31,467 bases of DNA, taken from Candidatus Hodarchaeota archaeon. Its GTDB lineage: Archaea > Asgardarchaeota > Heimdallarchaeia > Hodarchaeales > Hodarchaeaceae. Each line of letters opens with the position of its first letter. The first letter of the stretch is position 1. The notes beneath the pieces were generated by a model. That model saw nothing but the letters and a program-made list of their open reading frames with translations, did not search any database and was not told where the DNA came from. This document shows, piece after piece, positions 8,382-15,626 of this stretch. The stretch covers positions 1 to 31,467 of the forward strand of contig JAEOSP010000227.1 of NCBI GenBank assembly GCA_016840305.1, written 5' to 3'. The translations under genes were made by a program, and so were the position numbers.

Positions 8382-9122
8382 ATGAATGCCTTAGATATGC
8401 TTTATTTCCATATTAAACGACTAAATTTTCCTAAAATCGTTTTATTACTTGTTTTGTTAAGCTTCTGGGGCTCTAATGTCCCCTCCACGAATGCCGTAAT
8501 CACAGCTAATTGGGGAGATGTAGTAGATATTACCTACCAACGGTATGATACAGCTCAATATATTGATCCACCAGCAGAAGATAATCCCATATATTACGTT
8601 TACCTTACAACTGGCCAAGAGGTACCTAGTAATATTTTAGCATTATTCCCAGATGCAAATGCTGGACTAATATTAGGATTTAAAGAAGGAATTATCGGCT
8701 TAGCTGAAAATCAGGTAACAGAGTTTCAAACAGAGGATGTTTATGATGGCGAGGGCTATCTCTACTTCCGAATAACCTTAGATAAAATTTGGTATGATGC
8801 TTCAGGAGGCGAAACAAGCGATCCAACCTCTACAACCACAACTACAACGAGGAGAAATCCTGGGGGAATTGATACTCTTGCTATTATAGGTGGAGGAGTA
8901 GTAATCATCACAGCATCTGTCTTATTTTGGGGATTCTCAAACCAAAGACGAAGACAGAAAGCATTAAACCAAGAGAGTACAAGTACTATAAGTCAAGAGC
9001 GAATAATAATACAAAAAAAGACAAAACTCAAAGAGTTGAGGAAATTAGCAGAATCTCATACCCCCGATTCAGACGTAAAGGAACCTGATGAAACGGGTGT
9101 CAAATTTCGACGACGTCGATAA
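8382..9122 (+). CDS. Secreted, membrane-anchored FKBP-like protein
   Basis: A signal peptide or signal anchor covers residues about 18-38 (KIVLLLVLLSFW, then a likely cleavage after STNA). An extracytoplasmic FKBP-fold domain spans about 40-138. Its strand GDVVDITYQRYD and the segment GLILGFKEGIIGLAENQ match the beta-strand plus helix of FKBP prolyl isomerases, and YLYFRITLDKIWYD is the last strand. A Thr-rich linker (about 148-158), one TM segment (163-185) and a basic cytoplasmic tail ending in Arg repeats follow. Classical aromatic active-site residues of FKBP are mostly not recognisable, so it may be a chaperone or binding module rather than an isomerase. The ATG at 8382 is preferred over the TTG just before it. 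Thr-rich stalks of this kind are common on archaeal surface proteins. Confidence 0.75.
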   Translation: MNALDMLYFHIKRLNFPKIVLLLVLLSFWGSNVPSTNAVITANWGDVVDITYQRYDTAQYIDPPAEDNPIYYVYLTTGQEVPSNILALFPDANAGLILGFKEGIIGLAENQVTEFQTEDVYDGEGYLYFRITLDKIWYDASGGETSDPTSTTTTTTRRNPGGIDTLAIIGGGVVIITASVLFWGFSNQRRRQKALNQESTSTISQERIIIQKKTKLKELRKLAESHTPDSDVKEPDETGVKFRRRR

Positions 9123-9140
9123 TTATTTAAGGATTCTATC

Positions 9141-9551
9141 TTAGTAGATTACAACATTCTTTTGATTATCTGGAGGATCTTCATACGTTTCATCAGATAT
9201 TTCGGAGGATAGGATATCAATTATGTCATTTTTTGTTAAAAGAAGAATACCTATTCTTTCAGCCAATGATCGTGCTGGATCTGAGAAATGATTGGAAATG
9301 AGAAGGACTTTAGTGATGAAGCGACTAGATTTCATTAATTTTTCTGCACGAATTATGATATCTACGCCAACCGCTCGCCTCCAATCTTTGATGGTAATTC
9401 CAATACCCTCATTGTCAGCACCATTTTGAATAACAAAATCCCATCTGCGATTACTCGTTCGAGATGTATTTTGATCAATAACTAATCCACGCACCCGACA
9501 ATACTGTGTGGTTAATTCTTTTAGAGGTAATAATTCTAAATTACTATCCAT
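9141..9551 (-). CDS. Mrr-like restriction-endonuclease-fold protein
   Basis: A 136-aa protein with an Mrr_cat-like core: W-D-F-V-I (first Asp), G-I-G-I-T-I-K-D-W (strand with the catalytic-position Lys), a helix beginning RRAVGVDIIIRAEKLM, VLLISNHFSDPARSLAERIGI and LLLTKNDIIDIL. The usual Q/E two before the Lys is Thr here, so nuclease activity is uncertain and a DNA-binding role is possible. The chosen ATG (9549-9551) overlaps the end of the upstream AAA+ gene by 8 nt. A longer frame starting at 9602 lies wholly inside that gene and is less likely. It is the last gene of a three-gene operon with two AAA+ ATPases. Confidence 0.7.
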   Translation of the reverse strand: MDSNLELLPLKELTTQYCRVRGLVIDQNTSRTSNRRWDFVIQNGADNEGIGITIKDWRRAVGVDIIIRAEKLMKSSRFITKVLLISNHFSDPARSLAERIGILLLTKNDIIDILSSEISDETYEDPPDNQKNVVIY

Positions 9552-10665
9552 GATGTATACCTTCATTAGTAATAGAAGTGGTTTCTTTTGGTGAAATTTC
9601 AAATGCTAAATGTTCTAATAATCCAATAATTGTTCGGTTTGGTCTGTATGCTTTTTCCCGACGGTCTTTCAATATTGACTGTTCATATATTAGATTCATG
9701 GCTAAGAGATCGCTCAAATGATGACTTATCGTACTTTTTGTTTTATTCATTAACTGTGTGAGTTCTTTATGAATAATATAACCAATATTTTCGCTTGGAC
9801 GATAATCATTCTCCAATTCACGAATAAGAATTTCTCGAAGTATCGGTGATTTGCTTGGAGAAAATTCTTGTAGATAAGAACGGCTTATTCCAAAAGTAAT
9901 CATCGTATCATCAAGGTTACTGGAAAAACGAAGCATTTCCCCAAGAAGTCGAAGAGCAAAGCCAGGATTACCATGAGAAAGAGATGCAATCATTGGAATT
10001 TTCACAAGAATTGAATTAGAGAGATCTGGCTCCGAAGAACATACAGTAAGACGTTTCTTCAGAAGTGATACTATATCAGAGGTTTGAAAAATAGGCATAG
10101 AGCAGTAGTTAATGTAATCGGTTTCTCCGAGGTGGATACTTTCTCGTCGATAAATTTCAAACTCAGTACTATTCATTATTGCTACAATCTTTGGCATCCA
10201 GTCAGAGGAGTTAAGTTTCAAGGATTGAAGCTTACGAAGTGTGTGATGTAAATGAAAAGCATTATCGACAATTATCACATCTACATTATCTTTGACAAGA
10301 GTAAGAGAAGAATCAGAGAGTTGTAACTGATCCTCAGATAATATAATAGCAGCGTCTTGATAATTGGCCGTTAAGTTCAATTGCTGACAATAATCATTGA
10401 AAATTTTCGCAAAAATAGTTTTACCAATTCCTTGGGGACCTTTTAAGAAAAGAAGATCATTGGATGAATCTTTAATGAAATCAACAATGGAAACGATAAG
10501 GTGAATATATTCTTCCCGTTCTCCATAAAAAGCCTCTGGATTTTGTAGAGGAAGCTTAGGATCGCAAGGGTCACACTTCAAACTATGATCTCGCCATTCC
10601 TTCTTATGGGAAATTAAATCAGCTGCAGAGTCAAAAAGGGCACTGATAGTGGGATTTAATTTCAT
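9544..10665 (-). CDS. AAA+/STAND-type ATPase with C-terminal winged helix (Orc1/Cdc6-like organisation)
   Basis: A 373-aa ATPase. Walker A is GPQGIGKT (residues 76-83). Walker B is VIIVDNA (130-136), where the second acidic residue is replaced by Asn. VAIMNST at about 166 is a sensor-1-like strand end. A lid region with SHGNPGFALRLLGEML follows at about 235-250. A C-terminal winged helix has LMNKTKSTISHHLSDLLAMNLI as its recognition region, split here as helix plus wing. The order P-loop, lid, winged helix is that of Orc1/Cdc6 and related archaeal ATPases. CDPC near residue 31 could bind a metal. It starts 2 nt after the stop of the upstream AAA+ gene and overlaps the Mrr-like gene. Because Walker B is imperfect, it may bind rather than hydrolyse ATP. 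Confidence 0.8.
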   Translation of the reverse strand: MKLNPTISALFDSAADLISHKKEWRDHSLKCDPCDPKLPLQNPEAFYGEREEYIHLIVSIVDFIKDSSNDLLFLKGPQGIGKTIFAKIFNDYCQQLNLTANYQDAAIILSEDQLQLSDSSLTLVKDNVDVIIVDNAFHLHHTLRKLQSLKLNSSDWMPKIVAIMNSTEFEIYRRESIHLGETDYINYCSMPIFQTSDIVSLLKKRLTVCSSEPDLSNSILVKIPMIASLSHGNPGFALRLLGEMLRFSSNLDDTMITFGISRSYLQEFSPSKSPILREILIRELENDYRPSENIGYIIHKELTQLMNKTKSTISHHLSDLLAMNLIYEQSILKDRREKAYRPNRTIIGLLEHLAFEISPKETTSITNEGIHHG

Positions 10666-10667
10666 AA

Positions 10668-12041
10668 TTATTCAGAACCCCTTTTAGGAAGAAGAATAGA
10701 CTGGGAAGTAACGTTATACTTCTCAGATTGGAGTTTGTGATAAACAGTCAGAATTTCAACAGCACTCGCAATGGGAGACTTCCAATCAACATAGAAAATC
10801 TTGGAACGAGCGTCATGAGCATCAGTTTTGGTTTCTAAAATCCGATTAGGTGCTTCTGTTAGAAATTTAATATGATAATTCATAGTAGATAAATTCACAT
10901 CAATAAATTTAGCTAGATCGGAACTACGAAGACCATCCAAATGCTTTTTAGGATAGAAAAAACGATCACGATATTGACTTTCAAGGATAAAGGAAACGAT
11001 TTTTCGACGTTGAGGGGAAAGAGCTTTCTTCTCATCAACTTCATCCTGACTAATAGAATCAACAAGCTTAAGACCAGCAGAATAACCAAGTTGATCAGCA
11101 ATCTTGGTAACAATACTAGCAGTAGCTTTATCTAATTCATTAGCAACTAATTCAGTTAAGCAGGAAGAAGCAATATCAAGAGCATTAATAGGAAGACCCA
11201 TACTAAATTCAGCTATCCTATCAATGGCTTTAGAAGAGAAAAGTTCGCTAGAACGACGGACGACATTCAAACGCTTATGGAGAAGATTGTTAATTTCGAT
11301 CCGAGAAAAAACAGGAAAGAAAAAATGATCCGGGTTAAATTCACTGAAAAAAGTACGAGCTTTTAGGGCAAAATTCTCAGCTTCAGCCATATCAGCAAGA
11401 GTAGTAGCTTTACTAATAACCTGATCAGCATCGGATAAAATAGACGCAGTTAAACTATTAATTAAGCCTACAATAATAACTCCGTGAGGTACACGATTTT
11501 CAATATCTGCAATAAACTCTGGAATCCGAGGAATAGCAGGAGTACCAGTAACTGTAAAGTCTAAATCATCAATAAATAAGATAAGAGGCTTAGAAACATG
11601 ACGAATCTGGTCTAGAAAACGTTCATAAGTTAATAAAATCTGGGAAGAAGCACCATAGTCCTCATTGTACTCATTAGGGGGTTGCCATTCAGATAAATTA
11701 GTGTAAAGAGTTTCATAATCTTGGAAACCGAAATCAGCCCAATCTTCAGTAAAATGAAGAGCAGTAGAGGTCTTACCACAGCCAAATAAACCGTGAGTAA
11801 GAAGATGACGGAAAGGAGTAGAAGGAGTATCCTCATACAAACGAATGGCATTACCAATACGCATAGCTAAATTAACAAGGACATCTTCACGAACAATGAA
11901 AACATCCTCATTGTTAGAACTAAATTTAGGACGAAAAGGATTTTCTTTTAAACCAAGACGCTCAAAAGGATTCTCGCGGACAAACTGACCAGATCTACCC
12001 TTTTCTAGGGCTTCCTTTAACTTCTCGGCCAACTCAGTCAT
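10668..12041 (-). CDS. AAA+ ATPase with C-terminal winged helix (Orc1/Cdc6- or ExeA-like)
   Basis: A 457-aa ATPase from the preferred ATG at 12041; the TTG nine bases upstream is less likely. The N-terminus holds a duplicated ENPF motif (ENPFERLGLKENPF, residues about 23-36), reminiscent of ExeA/TniB-like ATPases. Walker A is GLFGCGKT (84-91). Walker B is LILFIDDLD (153-161), complete. A sensor-like region GVIIVGLINS lies at about 187-196, and FSMGLPINALDIASS is lid-like. The C-terminal ~90 residues form a winged helix (DLAKFIDVNLSTMNYHIKFL). The gene is first in a tight operon with a second, diverged AAA+ ATPase and an Mrr-like protein, behind a good TATA box. Roles in replication initiation, plasmid maintenance, transcription control or defence all fit; the sequence does not decide. 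Confidence 0.82.
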   Translation of the reverse strand: MTELAEKLKEALEKGRSGQFVRENPFERLGLKENPFRPKFSSNNEDVFIVREDVLVNLAMRIGNAIRLYEDTPSTPFRHLLTHGLFGCGKTSTALHFTEDWADFGFQDYETLYTNLSEWQPPNEYNEDYGASSQILLTYERFLDQIRHVSKPLILFIDDLDFTVTGTPAIPRIPEFIADIENRVPHGVIIVGLINSLTASILSDADQVISKATTLADMAEAENFALKARTFFSEFNPDHFFFPVFSRIEINNLLHKRLNVVRRSSELFSSKAIDRIAEFSMGLPINALDIASSCLTELVANELDKATASIVTKIADQLGYSAGLKLVDSISQDEVDEKKALSPQRRKIVSFILESQYRDRFFYPKKHLDGLRSSDLAKFIDVNLSTMNYHIKFLTEAPNRILETKTDAHDARSKIFYVDWKSPIASAVEILTVYHKLQSEKYNVTSQSILLPKRGSE

Positions 12042-12070
12042 GAGTATCAAATCTTTTTATTATCAAACTA

Positions 12071-12090
12071 ATATAATATATATAGCGGAA
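12071..12090 (-). promoter_or_regulatory. Archaeal BRE/TATA promoter of the AAA+ operon
   Basis: Read on the minus strand, TTCCGC (12090-12085) is followed by TATATATATTATAT (12084-12071). This looks like a BRE plus TATA box. The expected start of transcription, about 25 nt downstream, falls near 12050, giving a leader of only about 10 nt before the ATG at 12041. Confidence 0.6.
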
Positions 12091-12231
12091 ATCAATTAGT
12101 GATTACTAGTCAATGGGAGACATCAAAACTGCAAAGCAGAAATGATTGACCCAAGTTTTTTTTTAGAATGACCCACAATTCCAAGATATGAATTTTGGAG
12201 TTATAATGGATTTCAAACTAAATTTTCAAAC

Positions 12232-12824
12232 TAATCGAACTAATCGAACAAATCAGTTATAAAGCTAGCTCTAGCAATTCAAATCAAGCACAATTTATCA
12301 AATTACGATTTGATTTTAGAAATTTTACCCCATTTAACTATAATTCTTATATAATATATGTGTAAATTTAGTTTGATTGTGGCTATTATGACACATCGAA
12401 CAAATCATTTTTCTTTCTTTTCTTTAATAGATCTTTTTTAGATCTTTAAAAACCCCTTTCTCGTTTGGGTTGCATTTTTTTACCTCCTCCTCGTGTTTTC
12501 GCCTTTTTAATTATTAACTGATCCTGCTCTTGTTACTTTTTAGTAAGTATATTGTTTTTCTATCTTATCTTAGTGATATCGGAGTTTAATTTATTCTTTT
12601 ACTGTATATATAGTTTAATTATGAGTAAATATTTTTTTTATCTGTTAACGCACTAATTATAGGTTTATGCCTTTTTAGTCGGCTTTTATCAGTAAAAGCT
12701 GATTACAGATTGCTCATCTAGTTTATCTCTAGGGTAAATTGTGTTTATTCGTGTCTTCATGGGTCGTTCTCCACTTAATAAGAGCTCTTTTAGCTTGTTT
12801 TAATATGATTCCTCATCGAACTAA
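12232..12824 (+). repeat. Dispersed ATCGAAC(A/T)AAT boxes
   Basis: Four copies in the same orientation. Two tandem 9-bp units TAATCGAAC lie at 12232-12240 and 12241-12249, giving ATCGAACTAAT (12234-12244) and ATCGAACAAATCA (12243-12255). An exact second copy of that 13-mer is at 12394-12406. A further ATCGAACTAAT is at 12814-12824. The last two are preceded by TATGA a few bases upstream and followed by T-rich tracts. Confidence 0.55.
12677..12704 (+). ncRNA. Strong hairpin with G-U pairs, possible structured RNA
   Basis: AGTCGGCTTTTA (12677-12688) pairs over all 12 positions with TAAAAGCTGATT (12693-12704) around a TCAG tetraloop. Two of the pairs are G-U when read as + strand RNA and would be A-C mismatches on the other strand. 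This suggests a + strand RNA structure rather than a DNA palindrome. No T run follows directly. An IS200/IS605-type end hairpin is an alternative. Confidence 0.35.
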
Positions 12825-12862
12825 TTTCTTTTTATTGAGAAGAAGTATTTAGAGAGATACAA

Positions 12863-13027
12863 TTGAGCTTATTACGTCGAATTAGGCCTCTAATGATTGT
12901 AACGCTTATTTACTGGACAATTGTATTTACTCTAGGCTTTCTAATCTTTTTGATTCTCAACATTGAGACAATCCCAGATGATCCCTACTATCCTTTTCTT
13001 TACCTAATTCTAAACAAGCATTTCTAG
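12863..13027 (+). CDS. Possible 54-aa single-TM membrane protein
   Basis: A short frame from a TTG preceded by AGAGAGAT (an alternative ATG is at codon 11, position 12893). It encodes a basic N-terminus (LLRRIRP), one hydrophobic segment at residues about 11-33, and an outside-facing tail with PDDPYYPFLYLIL. Positive-inside charge placement and a clean hydrophobic core argue for a real small membrane protein. The short length and AT-rich setting leave chance possible. One ATCGAACTAAT box lies about 40 nt upstream. No homologue is recognised. Confidence 0.4.
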   Translation: MSLLRRIRPLMIVTLIYWTIVFTLGFLIFLILNIETIPDDPYYPFLYLILNKHF

Positions 13028-13322
13028 CATTTAAGAAACGCGAATTTTATCAGAACAAAGATCATTTTAGTTCGAAATTTCCTTAACATCGGGTAATGAT
13101 CAAAATCATGAGTTCCGGGTTTCGATAAATGCAAAGCCGAATTGCGAGAGGAGAAGAAAAAATCTTCTTTTCTTAACTAAAACACAAAGAGGAGATCACA
13201 ACACAACTTAGGCAAATATTCGTTTTAATTGTTGATACCTGCCGAGGTTATTATAATTGCTAAAATTCCATTCAATTATATTCACAAGAGGTCATTAACT
13301 AGCTCGTTACCGTACCTAGTTT
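13028..13322. other. Intergenic DNA downstream of the small membrane protein frame
   Basis: No gene is seen here. Weak hairpins are present: ATGAT/ATCAT around CAAA near 13095-13109, and AGAAGA (13152-13157)/TCTTCT (13163-13168) followed by Ts, which could terminate + strand transcription. One copy of GATACCTGCCGA lies at 13234-13245. The part next to 13323 would hold the 3' (guide-RNA) end of the decayed TnpB element. Confidence 0.4.
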
Positions 13323-14339
13323 CTATCGTGTCGGATGTAACTCTACATCCTCTATCCTGTCAGCGGTTTCCTCACTGGAAAAAGCGTTCAGGAATGCTTT
13401 TTTAAGGATATTATAGCCAGCATTCACATCAGCATTAATAATGACTCCTTTCTTTGATTTGAATAATCCACTAGTAATTCTACGGCCAAGATATTTCTTA
13501 TGGTGTTGGATTGATTCATTATCAAGCAAAGAACATTTGCTAGAATGGCTTTCTTCTTGTTTAATAGCCACTATTCCCTGTGCTTCAGCTTTATAGGTTA
13601 ATTGCTGAATTAGCTTGTAAAAAAGGAATGGTGACAAAATTCTGGTTATTTCTTCTCCCAAGGTGACAGTTTTGTTTCCAATCGGGATTATAACCAATAA
13701 CAACAGTTCCAATGTCATTTAATAAACAATAATCAATGATTTTTCTACTGATTTTGTGAAAATAGTCGTGGATTTTTTTATTACGTTTATTGGTTTTAAA
13801 GAACTCCTGAGGAACCAAGTAATTGCTTTCATTGTACAGGTTCTTTGATAGATGACAAAACCGTGAAAAGGTTTTATGCGGTTTGATCCAAATCTGTTCT
13901 GTTCGCATTGAAGAGGACACAATACTTTTTCCTTGCATTCTCTGTGTAGTTCTGGTTACTGCTAGTTAATAACCTTTCAGAGAGAGAACCTTCCATAACA
14001 GGTTATTATCTCACTTGCAATAGGGGTCTTTAGTGCCGTCATTTTGACTTCCCATTGCTTAGTCTCCCTTGTGATGGCTGACGCCCTATATTCCTTTCGT
14101 TTATGACCCATATTTACTTCATCTACTAATAATTTCATAATTCTTTGCCTGTTCTCAGTAATTTGATTTATTCAAGCAAAAATCGATGAGGAGAATGGAG
14201 AAGTAAATCTCGATTTTGATTGCTCCGTTTCATTGTTGTTATGGTTTTTTGTTCCGTTTACTATAGAGCTTCATAGTATAATAATGCAAGAGCGAAACGA
14301 TCTCCCCTGCATCGGGTTTGGGAATCCGATACCTGCCGA
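13234..14339 (+). repeat. 12-bp direct repeat GATACCTGCCGA flanking the TnpB relic
   Basis: Exact copies lie at 13234-13245 and 14328-14339, about 1.1 kb apart, on either side of the decayed TnpB. CATCGGGT also occurs on both sides (13087-13094 and 14310-14317). This may mark ends of an older mobile element or a repeated regulatory site. Confidence 0.35.
13323..13908 (-). pseudogene. Decayed IS605/IS1341-type TnpB (internal deletion plus frameshift)
   Basis: Remains of an RNA-guided nuclease of the TnpB family. The N-terminus (MRTEQIWIKPHKTFSRFCHL, then SKNLYNESNYLV) runs directly into a C-terminal part beginning KRNKKIHDYFHKISRKIIDY. About 190 residues of the usual ~400, including the RuvC-I region, are therefore missing. 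Reading then shifts frame at the A6 run 13619-13624 (T6 in the gene). With one T fewer, VTIPF would continue directly into YKLIQQLTYKAEAQGI. The other frame supplies SKCSLLDNE, YLGRRITSGLFKSKKG and the RuvC-III-type NADVNAGYNILKKAF. It has no TnpA partner. It is inactive as a nuclease. Leftover 3' sequence could still be a guide RNA relic. Confidence 0.85.
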
Positions 14340-14392
14340 TATGGAATCCTTTAATAAGGTGATAAGGCTTATACTAAGTAAAGGGGATTCAT
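13909..14392. other. Intergenic region between TnpB relic and 49-aa gene
   Basis: No gene is found here. A hairpin AAAATCGA (14179-14186)/TCGATTTT (14210-14217) has a 23-nt purine-rich loop. A second, ATCGG...CCGAT, lies at 14311-14330 directly before GATACCTGCCGA. GGAATCC occurs twice (14321 onward and 14343 onward). The part next to 13909 is the 5' end of the dead TnpB element. Confidence 0.4.
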
Positions 14393-14542
14393 ATGGATAT
14401 TGATGTCGACTTAATGCCAGATCTACTAAAGTCAGCATTAAACTATGGTAAGAAGTATGTTAATCGCACTGTGGGTGATATACTTCGGGATTGGGCGTTG
14501 TTAGATTTGGTTGAAGATCAATTCCCGTTTAAGGAAAATTGA
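14393..14542 (+). CDS. Small acidic 49-aa protein, unknown
   Basis: The ATG at 14393 is preceded by AGGGGA at a spacing of about 5. The product starts MDIDVDLMPDLLKSALNYGK and ends DQFPFKEN. It is acidic, helical, and contains YVNRTVGDILRDWALLDLVE. The codon pattern and amphipathic helices look like a real protein, perhaps a DNA-associated or antitoxin-sized product, but no family is recognised. It lies between a TnpB relic and the convergent 14645-15469 gene. Confidence 0.55.
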   Translation: MDIDVDLMPDLLKSALNYGKKYVNRTVGDILRDWALLDLVEDQFPFKEN

Positions 14543-14644
14543 TCATCAGAAAATTAACTTATATTTTATACAACTTTTTTAAAACATTTTTCCGTCTTAT
14601 TCTGAAAAGCAGGATTAAGATTCCCGAAAAAATGGAATGACAGG

Positions 14645-15469
14645 CTATTTTCTAAGAATAGCCCGTGGATTCCGATGTAGAAGCAATTCTTCATTAGCTA
14701 GGTTTGGTTGCCATTTTCCTTTTTTCATTAGTTTTGTACCTTTCTTTATTTTCCTAAAGATTGATTTATGGAATTTAAGAGTAGATGCGAAAAGAATGAT
14801 CGTTCTGAGCATTGTATTCGAAAGTAATCGTTCATCAGTTGTCGTGATATGAATATCATACCTTCCACCAACATCGAATTTCTTTCCATTGATTAAGCCT
14901 ATTTCCTTATCGCCTATTCCGTTGACTATTCGATAATCTATTCCTGGACCGATTTTATGTTTCAAGATTATTGGTAAAAAAGTTTCATCTTCAAAATTCA
15001 ACCTGAATGAAAACCATTCTGGCACAAACAATCCTCCTCGAATCTTATTTACTGATAGAAGATAATCATAGTTATCAACAATTGCAAAAAAACTTGGGAA
15101 ATCTTTACGTGCTGATATGGAACGGGTGAATTCTCGCCCTACCATCTCTTCTATAGTTCCCTGGTAATACATGGATTTTGAGAATAATTTAATTACCAAT
15201 CTCCTGTTTAATTCATCTTTTTCTTCATCCCATAGACCCTCGCGGTACCCAAGATAGCCTACCGTCTCCTCCTCTCCATTTTTCTCTTCAAACACTTCAC
15301 CAAATAGTTTCATGTCACGATTAAACTGCCTGGATTTAGCCATATGCTCTTCAGTTTGCTTAATACCTGTAGTAACGCCATGGAGCTTTGTTCTCCAAAG
15401 GTCGACAATAATTTTACGGGTTTTTTCTTTAGGAGCAACCACCTCTGGTTGTTCGTTTGTTTCACTCAT
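14645..15469 (-). CDS. Unknown protein, possible LURP/tubby-like (scramblase-type) beta-barrel fold
   Basis: A 274-aa protein with a charged, polar N-terminal third. A beta-rich region from about residue 130 then reads like the LURP-one/phospholipid-scramblase repeat pattern: a strand YDYLLSVNKIRGG, PEWFSFRLNF, LPIILKHKIGPGIDYRIV, then GDKEIGLINGKKFDVGGRYDIHI. A moderately hydrophobic helix near the end (TMLRTIILFASTLKF) is followed by a very basic tail (KKGTKLMKKGKW). The resemblance is by eye and could be wrong. The ATG has GTGAG upstream. Its promoter region holds a perfect 10-bp inverted repeat, so it may be autoregulated or controlled by a nearby repressor. Confidence 0.6.
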   Translation of the reverse strand: MSETNEQPEVVAPKEKTRKIIVDLWRTKLHGVTTGIKQTEEHMAKSRQFNRDMKLFGEVFEEKNGEEETVGYLGYREGLWDEEKDELNRRLVIKLFSKSMYYQGTIEEMVGREFTRSISARKDFPSFFAIVDNYDYLLSVNKIRGGLFVPEWFSFRLNFEDETFLPIILKHKIGPGIDYRIVNGIGDKEIGLINGKKFDVGGRYDIHITTTDERLLSNTMLRTIILFASTLKFHKSIFRKIKKGTKLMKKGKWQPNLANEELLLHRNPRAILRK

Positions 15470-15482
15470 TTTCTCACTTCAA

Positions 15483-15513
15483 TAATATAGACTTATGATT
15501 TAGGTCTATATTA
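15483..15513 (-). promoter_or_regulatory. Perfect 10-bp inverted repeat over the promoter of the 14645-15469 gene
   Basis: TAATATAGAC (15483-15492) is the exact reverse complement of GTCTATATTA (15504-15513), with an 11-nt spacer. Centre-to-centre spacing is about two DNA turns, as for a dimeric repressor. The distal arm coincides with the probable TATA box, about 35-40 nt upstream of the ATG at 15469. Confidence 0.6.
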
Positions 15514-15626
15514 GAATAGGACTTTTTAAAAGTATTTTTAACCATACGTAGGTTTGTGATCGAATCAAGAGTAAAAAGCCTCAAAATAAGATAATCTTTA
15601 ATCAGCTTCTTGCACGTGAAAATTTA

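Larger units (their letters stand above)
12051..12862. other. Gene-poor AT-rich intergenic region
   Basis: No convincing protein gene is visible in these 812 bases in any frame. The stretch holds the AAA+ operon promoter, four ATCGAAC(A/T)AAT boxes, a repeated AGATCT pair around a T run near 12430, and a 12-bp hairpin at 12677-12704. Together with the adjacent AAA+ genes it could be a control or replication region. No canonical origin-recognition-box sequence is evident. Confidence 0.5.

Noticed and set aside
9552..9602. Longer N-terminus for the Mrr-like gene
   Set aside because: It lies within the AAA+ gene; the internal ATG at 9551 with a small overlap fits translational coupling better.
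12051..12862. Canonical archaeal replication origin
   Set aside because: The location beside Orc1/Cdc6-like ATPases is suggestive, but no recognisable origin-recognition-box with a G-string was seen, so only the boxes are reported.
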